Shown here one piece after another: positions 1 to 8,616 of a stretch of 40,309 bases of DNA. Where the stretch lies: contig JALGZP010000014.1 in the NCBI GenBank assembly GCA_025774845.1, positions 1 to 40,309 on the forward strand, in the 5' to 3' direction. Position numbers and translations under genes: made by a program. Source of the stretch: a bacterium. GTDB taxonomy: Bacteria; Arandabacterota; Arandabacteria; Arandabacterales; Arandabacteraceae. Under the pieces are notes generated by a model that ran no database searches, was not told the DNA's origin, and saw only the letters and a program-made list of their open reading frames with translations. The stretch's first letter is position 1. Each line of letters opens with the position of its first letter.

Positions 1-690
1 GGTGACTACTACGTGGTCGTGGAAGGTCTCGATGAGGGCGAGCGAGTGGTGACAAGGGGCAATTTCAAGATCGACAGTGCCATTCAGATCCTCGCCAAGC
101 CCAGCATGATGAATCCCGAGGGGGGCGGCCCGGCACCCGGACATCAGCATGGCGAACCTGCAGCCGGCGCGGCCGCATCTGGAAAAGCGTTCAGCGTTCC
201 GGCTAAGTTCAAGACTCAGATCGATGGGGTTCTTGCAGCCTACCTCAGCATCCACCATGCTCTCAGCCGCGATGTGCTGGAGAACGCGCAGAGCGCCGCC
301 GGGAACTTTAAGACCGCTCTTGACGACGTGGATATGAGACTCCTCAAGGAACCCGCCCACAGTGCCTGGATGAAGGAGCTTCAGATACTGAGCAAGGGCG
401 CGGATGCACTGAGCGCCTCCGGGGATATCGCCCGCGCGAGAACAGCCTTCAGGCCCTTTTCCGAATCCATGTATACAATAGCGAAGCAGTTTGGAACAAG
501 CGGGAAGCAACCCGTGCATCGTTTCTTCTGTTCGATGGCCTTTGATGGAAGTGGGGGCTACTGGCTTCAGAGCACGAAGGGTGTTGAAAACCCCTATTAC
601 GGAGCAGCCATGTTCAGGTGCGGTGAGATGAAAGAGACGATAGTCGCCGGCATCGAGGAGGAGATGAAGGGAGAGCACGAGCATGACTGA
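1..690 (+). CDS. CusB-type RND periplasmic adaptor, C-terminal part with DUF3347 domain (5' end outside window)
   Basis: The frame is open from base 1 (GDYYVVVEGL...), so the gene begins upstream and only its last 229 residues are visible. The first ~40 residues match the end of a membrane-fusion (HlyD/CusB) adaptor: VVEGLDEGERVVTRGNFKIDS. A Gly/Pro/His linker follows, and then a DUF3347 domain of about 150 residues, recognisable by FFCSMAFDG, a following W-L-Q, NPYYGAAMFRCGE and the conserved His/Cys/Met residues thought to bind metal. Adaptors of this kind bridge the inner-membrane RND pump and an outer-membrane channel, and the tail probably delivers Cu(I)/Ag(I) or another heavy metal. The stop overlaps the next gene by 8 bp, so the two are translationally coupled. 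Substrate is inferred from family, not shown. Confidence 0.9.
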   Translation, partial: GDYYVVVEGLDEGERVVTRGNFKIDSAIQILAKPSMMNPEGGGPAPGHQHGEPAAGAAASGKAFSVPAKFKTQIDGVLAAYLSIHHALSRDVLENAQSAAGNFKTALDDVDMRLLKEPAHSAWMKELQILSKGADALSASGDIARARTAFRPFSESMYTIAKQFGTSGKQPVHRFFCSMAFDGSGGYWLQSTKGVENPYYGAAMFRCGEMKETIVAGIEEEMKGEHEHD

Positions 691-3600
691 AGCCAATGGC
701 AACAAGCCCGGTGCCTCTTTCTCCCTGATCGGGTGGCTCATTGAGTTCTGCTTGAGAAACAAGGTGATCGTGGTCCTGGCGGTGGTGGGTGCGATTGCCT
801 GGGGCATCAGTGCCGCCCCGTTCGACTGGGATATCAAGCGATTACCCCGCAGACCGGTTCCCGTGGATGCCATTCCCGACATCGGGGAGAATCAGCAGAT
901 TGTCTTCACCGGATGGATGGGGCGTTCGCCGCAGGATGTCGAGGACCAGATCACATATCCGCTTACCGTGGCACTCCTCGGCGTCCCTGGTGTGAAGACC
1001 ATCCGTAGCTACTCGATGCTGGGGTTCTCCACAATATACGTCATCTTCAAAGACGAGGTAGAATTCTACTGGTCGCGTTCGCGTGTGCTCGAGAAGCTGA
1101 ACAGTCTACCTCCCGGTACGCTCCCAGGTGGGGTCCAGCCCATGCTCGGCCCCGATGCCACGGCCCTGGGTCAGATCTTCTGGTACACGCTTGAGGGCCA
1201 TGACGAGAAGGGCAACCCGACCGGTGGATGGGACCTGGATGAGCTTCGCAGTATCCAGGACTGGATCATCCGGTATGCATTGCTTTCGGCCGACGGGGTG
1301 AGCGAGGTTGCTTCTGTCGGTGGGTTTGTGCGTGAGTACCAGATCGACGTCGATCCGGATGCAATGCGTGCTTACAAGATAAAGCTGGAAGAAGTCTTTA
1401 TGGCCATCAAGATGGCCAATGTGGATGTCGGCGCACGGACAATTGAGGTCAACAGGGTTGAATATGTAATCAGAGGAATCGGTTTTCTTAAGAGCCTGCG
1501 TGATATTGAAAATGCTGTCATAAAGGTGAAGGACAATGTCCCCATATATGTAAGGAACGTGGCGACCGTTTCGCTTGGTCCCGCCCTGAGGCGTGGCGCA
1601 CTGGACAACGAGGGTGCGGAAGCGGTCGGTGGCGTTGTGGTGGTCCGCTACGGGGAAAACCCCCTGGCTGCAATCAAGAACGTAAAGAAGAAGATTGAAG
1701 AGATCTCACCGGGGTTACCGAAGAAGATCCTTGAAGACGGGACAATCAGTCAGGTCAAGATTGTACCGTTTTATGATCGCACCGCACTCATCCATGAGAC
1801 TCTGGGCACCTTGAAATCGGCACTCACCGAGGAAATCCTAGTCACGATCATTGTGGTGCTCCTGATGGTGATGCACCTGCGCAGTTCCATGTTGATCTCC
1901 GGGCTGCTGCCGCTGGCGGTGCTCATGTGTTTCGCCGCCATGAAGGTGTTCGGAATCGATGCCAACATCGTGGCGCTTTCGGGCATCGCGATCGCCATCG
2001 GCACCATGGTGGACATGGGAATCGTGGTGTGCGAAAACATACTCAAACATCTCCAGGAGGCCGCTCCCGACGAAGATCGGCTGCAGGTGGTACTGAGGGC
2101 GTCGAAGGAGGTGGGCTCCGCCGTGGTCACCGCCGTGAGTACGACGGTGGTCAGCTTCCTGCCGGTCTTTACCATGGTCGCGGCCGAGGGTAAGCTCTTC
2201 AAACCACTGGCCTGGACCAAGACTTTTGCGCTGGTCGCCTCCGTGATCGTGGCCCTCACAGTCATCCCCCCGCTCGCTCATGTTCTCTTCACCAATAAGA
2301 GGATAAGGGGCCAGACAGCCCGGTTTGCGACCTACGGGCTTGTTGCGCTGGCCGGAATCGTCATCATCGTGACCTGGCTTGTCAGGCACCTCGCGGCCAA
2401 CGGACCGACCGCAAGCTTCGCCTGGTGGGTCCTCGGCCTGATCCTGATCGGAACCGGCGGGTACCATCTTGCATCAGAGTTGATCCCGGAACGCATACGG
2501 CGTCTGGCACCGAAGGCCGCAATCGCTCTTGCGGCCATCATCGTGGCCATCATCCTGGCCAGGCACTGGCTTCCTCTTGGCCCGGAGAAAGGACTCTTCC
2601 TCAATTCCGTTTTCGTAGTCCTGATCATCGGGGGTCTGCTCTCTTTGATACTGCTCTTTCAGCGTTTCTATGAGCATATCCTTAAGTGGTGCCTCGAGTA
2701 CAAGGTAGCTTTCCTCCTCATTCCACTGGTCTTGACTTTTCTGGGAGCCATGGTCTGGCTGGGCTTCGACACCTTCTTTGGCTGGCTTCCGCAGGGTATG
2801 AGAACGTCGTGGCCGACGTACAAGGTCGCGCACGCTTTCCCTGGACTCGGCAAGGAGTTCATGCCACCGCTGGATGAAGGCTCTTACCTCTTTATGCCTA
2901 CAACGATGCCGCATGCTTCAATCGGCGAGGCCATGGATGTACTCAGGAAGCAGGACATGGCAATGGGGCAGATTCCGGAGGTGGAATCCGTGGTGGGCAA
3001 GCTTGGCCGGGCAGAAACACCGCTCGATCCGGCCCCCGTCTCAATGATTGAGACGGTCATCAATTACCATCCGGAATACATGGTCGATGAAGAAGGCCAT
3101 CGTATGACTTTCCGCTTTGACACCGATCATGATGATCTCTTCAGGGATGAGTTCGCCAACCCGGTGCTTGCCCCTGATGGAGAGCCGTATACCGTCAAGG
3201 GTCAGTTTGAACGGGATGCACACGGAAAGTTGATTCCAGATACCGGAGGTAAGCCCTTCCGCATGTGGCGTCCGCCCCTGGATCCCGATCTTAATCCCGG
3301 CAGGAAGGCCTGGCGGGGAATCCAGGAGCCGGACGATATCTGGAAAGTGATCCTCGATGCCGCTCGGATCCCTGGTACCACTTCCGCACCGAGGCTGCAA
3401 CCCATAGCCGCTCGCATCGTCATGCTTCAAAGCGGCATGCGTGCGCCGATGGGTGTTAAGATCAAAGGACCGGACCTGGCCACCATCGAAGATGTCGGAC
3501 TCCAGATAGAGAGAATCTTGAAGGAGGTGCCCTCGGTAGAACCGTCGATGGTCATTGCCGACCGGATCGTGGGTAAACCATATCTCGAGATCAATATCGA

Positions 3601-4723
3601 CCGGCTTGCGATTGCCCGCTACGGCATCCATCTGAAGAAGGTCCAGGATGTGATCGAGGTGGCGGTCGGGGGTAAGCGGGTAACCACCACGGTGGAGGGC
3701 CGTGAACGCTATCCCGTGCGTGTCCGCTACAAGCGGGAACTACGGGACCAGATAGAGTCCCTGGGAAGGATTCTTGTGCCGGCGCCGGATGGCACGCAGA
3801 TACCGCTGGAGCAGTTGGCGGATATCGAGTACACGCGCGGCCCCCAGGTTATCAAGAGTGAAGACACTTTCCTTGTAGGGTATGTGCTGTTCGATATGAA
3901 ACCCGGAAATGCCGAGGTCGATGTGGTTGAACAGGCAGACCGGTACCTCAAGTACAAGATCGAAACCGGTGATTTGGAGATCCCTGCCGGCGTCAGCTAT
4001 GTATTCGCCGGGAATTATGAAAATCAGCAGCGTGCGCAGCGCACACTGAGCTGGGTGCTGCCGCTGGCACTGTTTATCATCTTCGTCATTCTCTACCTGA
4101 AGTTCAGGTCGGCGGCACACGCCTGGCTTGTGTTCTCAGGCATAACAGTCGCCTGGGCCGGGGGGTTCCTGATGATCTGGCTTTACGGTCAGGACTGGTT
4201 CGTGGACTTCTCTTTGTTCGGAACGGACATGCGCGAGCTGTTTCAGGTCCATGCCCTCAACATGAGCGTTGCGGTCTGGGTCGGCTTCCTGGCACTCTTC
4301 GGCATTGCCTCCGACGACGGTGTGATCATGGCCACCTATCTCGATCAGAGTTTCAAGCGGCAGACTCCGAAGACGATCGCGGAAATCCGCAGGGCAGCTA
4401 TTGGGGCAGGGCTCCGCCGCGTGCGTCCATGCCTGATGACCACAGCGACTACCGTGCTTGCACTCATCCCGGTGCTGACCTCAACCGGCCGCGGCTCCGA
4501 TGTGATGGTGGCGATGGCGATCCCTTCCTTTGGCGGCATGATGCTCGAGATCGTCACGCTCTTTGTTGTGCCGGTGCTGTACACCGCCCTCGAAGAGTTC
4601 AAACTGCGAACCGGCTGGAGCAATGGCGTCATCGGGGTGCTGTCCTTTGTGGGGGCGCCGCTCTTCTTCCCTGCCATCGTGATACATGGCGCCGTTATGG
4701 ATAGAAAGGACAAATCTCAGTGA
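683..4723 (+). CDS. CusA/CzcA-type heavy-metal efflux RND pump, enlarged form
   Basis: This inner-membrane proton-driven pump of the HME-RND family works with the adaptor just upstream. Family motifs are clear: SMLGFSTIYVIF in the porter domain, GIAIAIGTMVD with the proton-relay Asp (about residue 444) in TM4, FMPPLDEGSYLFMPTTMP, and MLQSGMRAPMGVKIKGPDL, whose first Met lies where CusA has a metal-binding methionine. At 1346 residues it is about 300 longer than E. coli CusA. Two insertions explain this: about residues 545-705 add several hydrophobic segments between TM6 and the second half, and about 805-890 add a polar segment to the second periplasmic domain. The start ATG lies inside the last codons of the adaptor gene. 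Metal specificity (Cu/Ag versus Zn/Co/Cd) cannot be fixed from sequence alone. Confidence 0.93.
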   Translation: MTEANGNKPGASFSLIGWLIEFCLRNKVIVVLAVVGAIAWGISAAPFDWDIKRLPRRPVPVDAIPDIGENQQIVFTGWMGRSPQDVEDQITYPLTVALLGVPGVKTIRSYSMLGFSTIYVIFKDEVEFYWSRSRVLEKLNSLPPGTLPGGVQPMLGPDATALGQIFWYTLEGHDEKGNPTGGWDLDELRSIQDWIIRYALLSADGVSEVASVGGFVREYQIDVDPDAMRAYKIKLEEVFMAIKMANVDVGARTIEVNRVEYVIRGIGFLKSLRDIENAVIKVKDNVPIYVRNVATVSLGPALRRGALDNEGAEAVGGVVVVRYGENPLAAIKNVKKKIEEISPGLPKKILEDGTISQVKIVPFYDRTALIHETLGTLKSALTEEILVTIIVVLLMVMHLRSSMLISGLLPLAVLMCFAAMKVFGIDANIVALSGIAIAIGTMVDMGIVVCENILKHLQEAAPDEDRLQVVLRASKEVGSAVVTAVSTTVVSFLPVFTMVAAEGKLFKPLAWTKTFALVASVIVALTVIPPLAHVLFTNKRIRGQTARFATYGLVALAGIVIIVTWLVRHLAANGPTASFAWWVLGLILIGTGGYHLASELIPERIRRLAPKAAIALAAIIVAIILARHWLPLGPEKGLFLNSVFVVLIIGGLLSLILLFQRFYEHILKWCLEYKVAFLLIPLVLTFLGAMVWLGFDTFFGWLPQGMRTSWPTYKVAHAFPGLGKEFMPPLDEGSYLFMPTTMPHASIGEAMDVLRKQDMAMGQIPEVESVVGKLGRAETPLDPAPVSMIETVINYHPEYMVDEEGHRMTFRFDTDHDDLFRDEFANPVLAPDGEPYTVKGQFERDAHGKLIPDTGGKPFRMWRPPLDPDLNPGRKAWRGIQEPDDIWKVILDAARIPGTTSAPRLQPIAARIVMLQSGMRAPMGVKIKGPDLATIEDVGLQIERILKEVPSVEPSMVIADRIVGKPYLEINIDRLAIARYGIHLKKVQDVIEVAVGGKRVTTTVEGRERYPVRVRYKRELRDQIESLGRILVPAPDGTQIPLEQLADIEYTRGPQVIKSEDTFLVGYVLFDMKPGNAEVDVVEQADRYLKYKIETGDLEIPAGVSYVFAGNYENQQRAQRTLSWVLPLALFIIFVILYLKFRSAAHAWLVFSGITVAWAGGFLMIWLYGQDWFVDFSLFGTDMRELFQVHALNMSVAVWVGFLALFGIASDDGVIMATYLDQSFKRQTPKTIAEIRRAAIGAGLRRVRPCLMTTATTVLALIPVLTSTGRGSDVMVAMAIPSFGGMMLEIVTLFVVPVLYTALEEFKLRTGWSNGVIGVLSFVGAPLFFPAIVIHGAVMDRKDKSQ

Positions 4724-4781
4724 AGCCTCCCGAAAAGGAAAGAGGGATATTGTTCCATCTCAATCACAAGAGTGGTGTAGC

Positions 4782-5945
4782 ATGAGAAGATCGTTACTGG
4801 AAGCTCTGCGGGGCGTGGCCCTTTTATCAGTGTCTCTCTCTATCTGTTTATTACTTATGGAAGGGGGACTACGCATATTTCGGCCGCAGCCTGTTGTGAC
4901 CCCGCTTGATTGTTATGCCTCCGATGGATTACTGGGCTGGAAGCTTAAACCAGACTTTCGCAAGTCATATAGCAGCGTGGATTTCACAATGGAAGTTACT
5001 ACGAATGATAAAGGCTACCGGGACGTATCTCATACATATGAGAACCCCGAAAATCGTTTTCGAATTCTGGGTTTGGGTGATTCTTTCCTGTTCGGGTATG
5101 GAATCAACAACAGTGAGAATGTGCTTGTTCGGTTGGAGGAGTCTTTCGGTGGTAGAGGTCAGTCGGGGATTGAGGTAGAGACGATAAATCAGGGGATTCC
5201 CGGTTACAATGTGGATAATTATAACCGGTCCGTCCAATTTGAAGGACGCAAGTATAACCCTGATTTGGTTTTGTTGTTCTTCTATGCTAATGACTGGATA
5301 AGGCATGATCAGAAATATGAGCAGTACAATGTCAGTAAAGAAGGGTTTCTATTAACTGGGAAAGAGTTTTCCTTCAAATCTCTTAGGTCATTTTTGTATC
5401 CCCTGAGAGCATTCCTAAAGAGACGTTCCCAGTTATATCTTTTGGTGAGAGGGAGATTGAGAAATGTCCTTAAACGAAAAGGGCTTATGCAGAATGCACA
5501 GATCGATATTTACAGAAGGGATCCACATTTCGCTGATAAGTATTCACACGTACTCGAAGTGCTGAAAGACATCAATGAATTCTGTGCGAAAGATATCGGC
5601 TGTTCGTTTGCGGTTTGTATAATCCCTGAAAATATACAGGTGAGACAGTCTTTGCTTGAAGTATATATAGATGCTCATGACATAGAGAATGGAGATTATG
5701 ATTGGTCGCAGCCCCAGACCGTCCTAAGAGATTTCTGTTCCAGTGAAGGAATCTTCTGCCTGGATCTAGCTCCCTCTTTTAGGGAAGCTGAGCAAAGAGG
5801 AGAAGTGCTCTATTTTCCCAGAGTATCTCCTCATTGGACCAAGAAAGGGCATGCCCTAGCTGCCGAAGAGGTTTTTCGATTTATAATCGATAACGATAAT
5901 GATCTGATTGGAAAGGTTGAAACTGAGTCGAGTAGTCGACAGTAA
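4782..5945 (+). CDS. SGNH/GDSL-hydrolase-like membrane-anchored protein
   Basis: The protein has 387 residues from the ATG at 4782. An in-frame start at 4686 would overlap the RND gene and add 32 unlikely residues before the signal. The N-terminus (MRRSLLEALRG then LLSVSLSICLLL) is a signal anchor. Block I of SGNH hydrolases is present as GLGDSFLFGYG with Ser101 as likely nucleophile; a YANDW segment resembles the Asn block; and SPHWTKKGHA near the C-terminus supplies His351. The Asp normally placed just before that His (DxH) is Ser here, so a complete triad is not visible. Related proteins act as acyl- or acetyl-esterases on surface glycans, which would suit the polysaccharide genes downstream. 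Base composition is clearly AT-richer than both neighbours, with many AAA, TTT and TAT codons, suggesting recent acquisition. Substrate unknown. Confidence 0.72.
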   Translation: MRRSLLEALRGVALLSVSLSICLLLMEGGLRIFRPQPVVTPLDCYASDGLLGWKLKPDFRKSYSSVDFTMEVTTNDKGYRDVSHTYENPENRFRILGLGDSFLFGYGINNSENVLVRLEESFGGRGQSGIEVETINQGIPGYNVDNYNRSVQFEGRKYNPDLVLLFFYANDWIRHDQKYEQYNVSKEGFLLTGKEFSFKSLRSFLYPLRAFLKRRSQLYLLVRGRLRNVLKRKGLMQNAQIDIYRRDPHFADKYSHVLEVLKDINEFCAKDIGCSFAVCIIPENIQVRQSLLEVYIDAHDIENGDYDWSQPQTVLRDFCSSEGIFCLDLAPSFREAEQRGEVLYFPRVSPHWTKKGHALAAEEVFRFIIDNDNDLIGKVETESSSRQ

Positions 5946-6105
5946 CTCCCCGTGTCAGGCCAGGACCCCATCACCCCTTGATCGGAATTGGCAATATAGC
6001 GTCAGGAACCTTGACGTTGACAACGAGGCCCCTTTTGCATCAGATTAAGGGTTAAGATCAATGGCAAACCCGTAATAGGCCGTACCCGGGAGGGGCCGAA
6101 GCTTC
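5946..6105. other. Intergenic spacer before the MATE gene
   Basis: No gene is visible in this spacer. A perfect -35 hexamer TTGACA occurs at 6017-6022, but the hexamer 17 bp downstream (TCAGAT) is a poor -10, so a promoter here is only possible. GGGAGGGG at 6088-6095 is a plausible ribosome-binding site for the ATG at 6106. Confidence 0.3.
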
Positions 6106-7458
6106 ATGGAAAAGCGCGTATTCGAGGAGCACCAGAAAGGTGGGTATGCCCAGGTATGGCATATAGCGTACCCGGCGGTGCTCACGATGATAAGCCAGAC
6201 CATTATGAGTTTCACCGACGCTGTCATGGTCGGACGTCTGGGTGCGGTCGAGCTTGCCGGGGTCGGACTGGCCGGCACACTTGTCTGGGGACTCTATTCG
6301 TTTTTCAACGGGCTGGTAAACGGTCTCAATCCGTTTGTCGCGCAGGATTACGGCGCCAAGCGCTTTCACAACATTGGGCCGATGGCATGGCAAGGGGTCT
6401 ACTTCGCCGTATTCTCCGGCATCTTCCTCTTCGTGATGAGCAGTTACAGTTCCTATTTCTTCAGACTGATGGGGCCCGACGAGGCGGTCCAGACCGTTGG
6501 CTCGGCCTATCTCAAGATCAGGATGCGTGGAGGCATGTTTATCGTTCTCTGGATGTGCTTCTCTGCATTCATGCGGGGTCTGGGTGATACGAGGACGCCG
6601 CTTAAGATAACGGTGGTGGCCAATATTATAAACATCGTAGGTGACTACGCCCTGATCTACGGTAAGCTCGGGTTTCCGAAGCTAGGTACGGAGGGTGCGG
6701 CCATCGCAACGATCTTTGCCAATGGCGTGGGTGCCGTCGCATTCTTCGTGATCTTCCTGTCAGCCAGGAACTCTAAAGACTACTCGACGAGGACGGCATG
6801 GCGTCCGAAGCTGTCGTCGATGTGGAGGCTTGCAAAGGTCGGTCTGCCCATCGGTCTCCAGTGGTTCCTCGATATGGGCAGTTTCATAATCTTCTCCGCC
6901 CTGATCGGCCGAATAGGTATAAGCGATCTGGCCGCCAACGAAGCCGCCATAAGACTGATGTCGCTGTCTTTCATGCCGGTGTACGGTCTTTCGATAGCTG
7001 CGACTACACTCGTGGGACAATACATCGGCTCGGAAGAGATGCCTCTTGCCGTACGCAGCGGAAACTCAGCCCTGAGGATAGGATTTTTGTATACCCTCTT
7101 TATAGCTTTCGTCTTTTTGATCTTTGCGGGCAAACTAGTATCGATCATAAACTCAGACCCTGAAGTCGTACGTGTCGGGGCCGGCATAATCAGAATGGCC
7201 GCTATCTTCCAGGTATTCGACGGCTTCGGAATAGTGAGCAACGGGTGTCTTCGCGGCGCCGGCGATACCAGGTGGGCGATGTTTATCGGTGTCGGTTATG
7301 CCTGGTTTCTGTTTCTGCCGCTCGCCTACATAGGAGGCTTTAAGCTCGGTGGAGGAGCGGTCGGAGCCTGGGCCGGGGCAACAGTCTACATAATCGCTCT
7401 CGGACTGACTTTCTTCTTCAGATTCAAGAGCGGTAAGTGGCAATCGATTAAGATATAG
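6106..7458 (+). CDS. MATE-family multidrug/cation exporter (NorM/DinF-like)
   Basis: The protein has 450 residues, the usual length for MATE transporters, and about 12 hydrophobic segments in two homologous halves. Typical features are the N-terminal IAYPAVLTMISQTIMSFTDAVMVGRLG, the conserved GLVNGLNPFVAQDYGA, RGLGDTRTPL at the end of the first half, and GLPIGLQWFLDMGSF followed by RGAGDTRWAMF in the second half. It would export organic cations or metabolites with Na+ or H+ antiport across the inner membrane. It starts the same-strand group with the glycosyltransferase and flippase, separated from the former by 34 bp. The family is certain; the substrate is unknown, and co-transport of an envelope precursor is only a possibility. 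Confidence 0.92.
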   Translation: MEKRVFEEHQKGGYAQVWHIAYPAVLTMISQTIMSFTDAVMVGRLGAVELAGVGLAGTLVWGLYSFFNGLVNGLNPFVAQDYGAKRFHNIGPMAWQGVYFAVFSGIFLFVMSSYSSYFFRLMGPDEAVQTVGSAYLKIRMRGGMFIVLWMCFSAFMRGLGDTRTPLKITVVANIINIVGDYALIYGKLGFPKLGTEGAAIATIFANGVGAVAFFVIFLSARNSKDYSTRTAWRPKLSSMWRLAKVGLPIGLQWFLDMGSFIIFSALIGRIGISDLAANEAAIRLMSLSFMPVYGLSIAATTLVGQYIGSEEMPLAVRSGNSALRIGFLYTLFIAFVFLIFAGKLVSIINSDPEVVRVGAGIIRMAAIFQVFDGFGIVSNGCLRGAGDTRWAMFIGVGYAWFLFLPLAYIGGFKLGGGAVGAWAGATVYIIALGLTFFFRFKSGKWQSIKI

Positions 7459-7492
7459 AATCCAGCCTGAAGATAGGCTACGATGGAGACTG

Positions 7493-8614
7493 ATGTCTTC
7501 GATCACAGGCAAAGCCAATATCCTCTATGTAACCCATGATACCGGCCTGATCGGCGGAGCCGAGCGGCAGCTCCTGGAGCTTCTGAAGGGTATCGACCGG
7601 GACAAGTACACTCCCCACCTGGTTTGCATTGAGGTGGGCGGTCTTGTTGCGGAGCGTGCACGCGAGATTGGAGTTCCCGTTCACCATGTAACGAGGAGCT
7701 GGAGATGGGACATGGGCGTGGTCACGAGACTCAGACGTTTCATCAAGGACAAGCAGGTTTCCATCGTACATGCCTACCTGGGTCTTCCTGGTTTCTATGG
7801 TGCGCTTGCCGGAAAGCTCGGCGGGGCGAAGGTGATCACAACGATAAGGATCGCCGGACCGAGGATGCGCTTTACGGATGTAAGTGAACGGTTTGCCTTC
7901 TTGATCTCTGACAGCATTCTGTCCAATTCCAAGGCGGGCGCCGACTTCTACTTCAAGCGCTTCCCGGGCAGGCATAAGACCCAGGTGATCTATAACGGCT
8001 ACAGACTGTCGGAATTCGACCAGACTGTAGCGGTGACCCGGGCCGACCTTGGACTTCCCGAGGACAGTCTGGTGATCGGCCATGTTGCAAACCTCACCTA
8101 TCTTAAGGATTATCCGACGTTTCTCCAGGCGCTCACCCGCGTCTTCCGTGTCGAACCCCGGGCTGTGGCAGTCATAGTCGGAGACGGGGCCAAGCGGGAG
8201 AACTATGAGTCACTTGCCGGGTCTCTTGGGATAAATGAGCGTACGTGTTTCGTTGGTCACCGGCGTGACGTGCTCGGTCTCGTCAAGACATTCGATATCG
8301 GCGTACTCGCATCCCATCCGGACTACAGCGAAGGTCTTTCAAACAGCGTAGCGGAATATATGGGTATGTCAAAACCCGTTGTCGCAACCGATGTCGGCGG
8401 AAACCGGGAACTGGTGGGGGACGGAGTGAGCGGATACTTAAGCCCCGCAGGCAAGCCGGAGCCACTCAGCGACCGGATCATCGATCTGCTTCGGAACGAC
8501 GATCTCCGCCAGGATATGGGGAGACAGGGAAGGAAGTTCTTCGAGGAAAATCTCACCCTCGAGAGGATGGTGAGCGAAACCCAGCGCGTCTATGAACGCC
8601 TGCTTGCGGGTTAG
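7493..8614 (+). CDS. Family 4 glycosyltransferase (GT-B fold)
   Basis: The 373-residue cytoplasmic GT-B enzyme has an N-terminal acceptor domain (LYVTHDTGLIGGAERQLLEL) and a C-terminal nucleotide-sugar domain (VIGHVANLTYLKDYPTFLQA, VGDGAKRENYESLA). The retaining-GT4 E-x7-E motif is present as EGLSNSVAE, followed by GMSKPVVATDVGGNRELV and GVSGYL. It probably transfers a sugar from an NDP-sugar onto a lipid-linked glycan. GGAG upstream of ATG 7493 serves as ribosome-binding site. The stop TAG at 8612-8614 abuts the flippase start, showing a common transcript and supporting a role in surface polysaccharide assembly. Donor and acceptor cannot be deduced. Confidence 0.93.
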   Translation: MSSITGKANILYVTHDTGLIGGAERQLLELLKGIDRDKYTPHLVCIEVGGLVAERAREIGVPVHHVTRSWRWDMGVVTRLRRFIKDKQVSIVHAYLGLPGFYGALAGKLGGAKVITTIRIAGPRMRFTDVSERFAFLISDSILSNSKAGADFYFKRFPGRHKTQVIYNGYRLSEFDQTVAVTRADLGLPEDSLVIGHVANLTYLKDYPTFLQALTRVFRVEPRAVAVIVGDGAKRENYESLAGSLGINERTCFVGHRRDVLGLVKTFDIGVLASHPDYSEGLSNSVAEYMGMSKPVVATDVGGNRELVGDGVSGYLSPAGKPEPLSDRIIDLLRNDDLRQDMGRQGRKFFEENLTLERMVSETQRVYERLLAG

Positions 8615-8616
8615 TG

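Noticed and set aside
1838..2467. Long open frames on the minus strand inside the RND gene
   Set aside because: They follow the codon periodicity of the real gene in a GC-rich genome and show no signal, family motif or ribosome-binding site.
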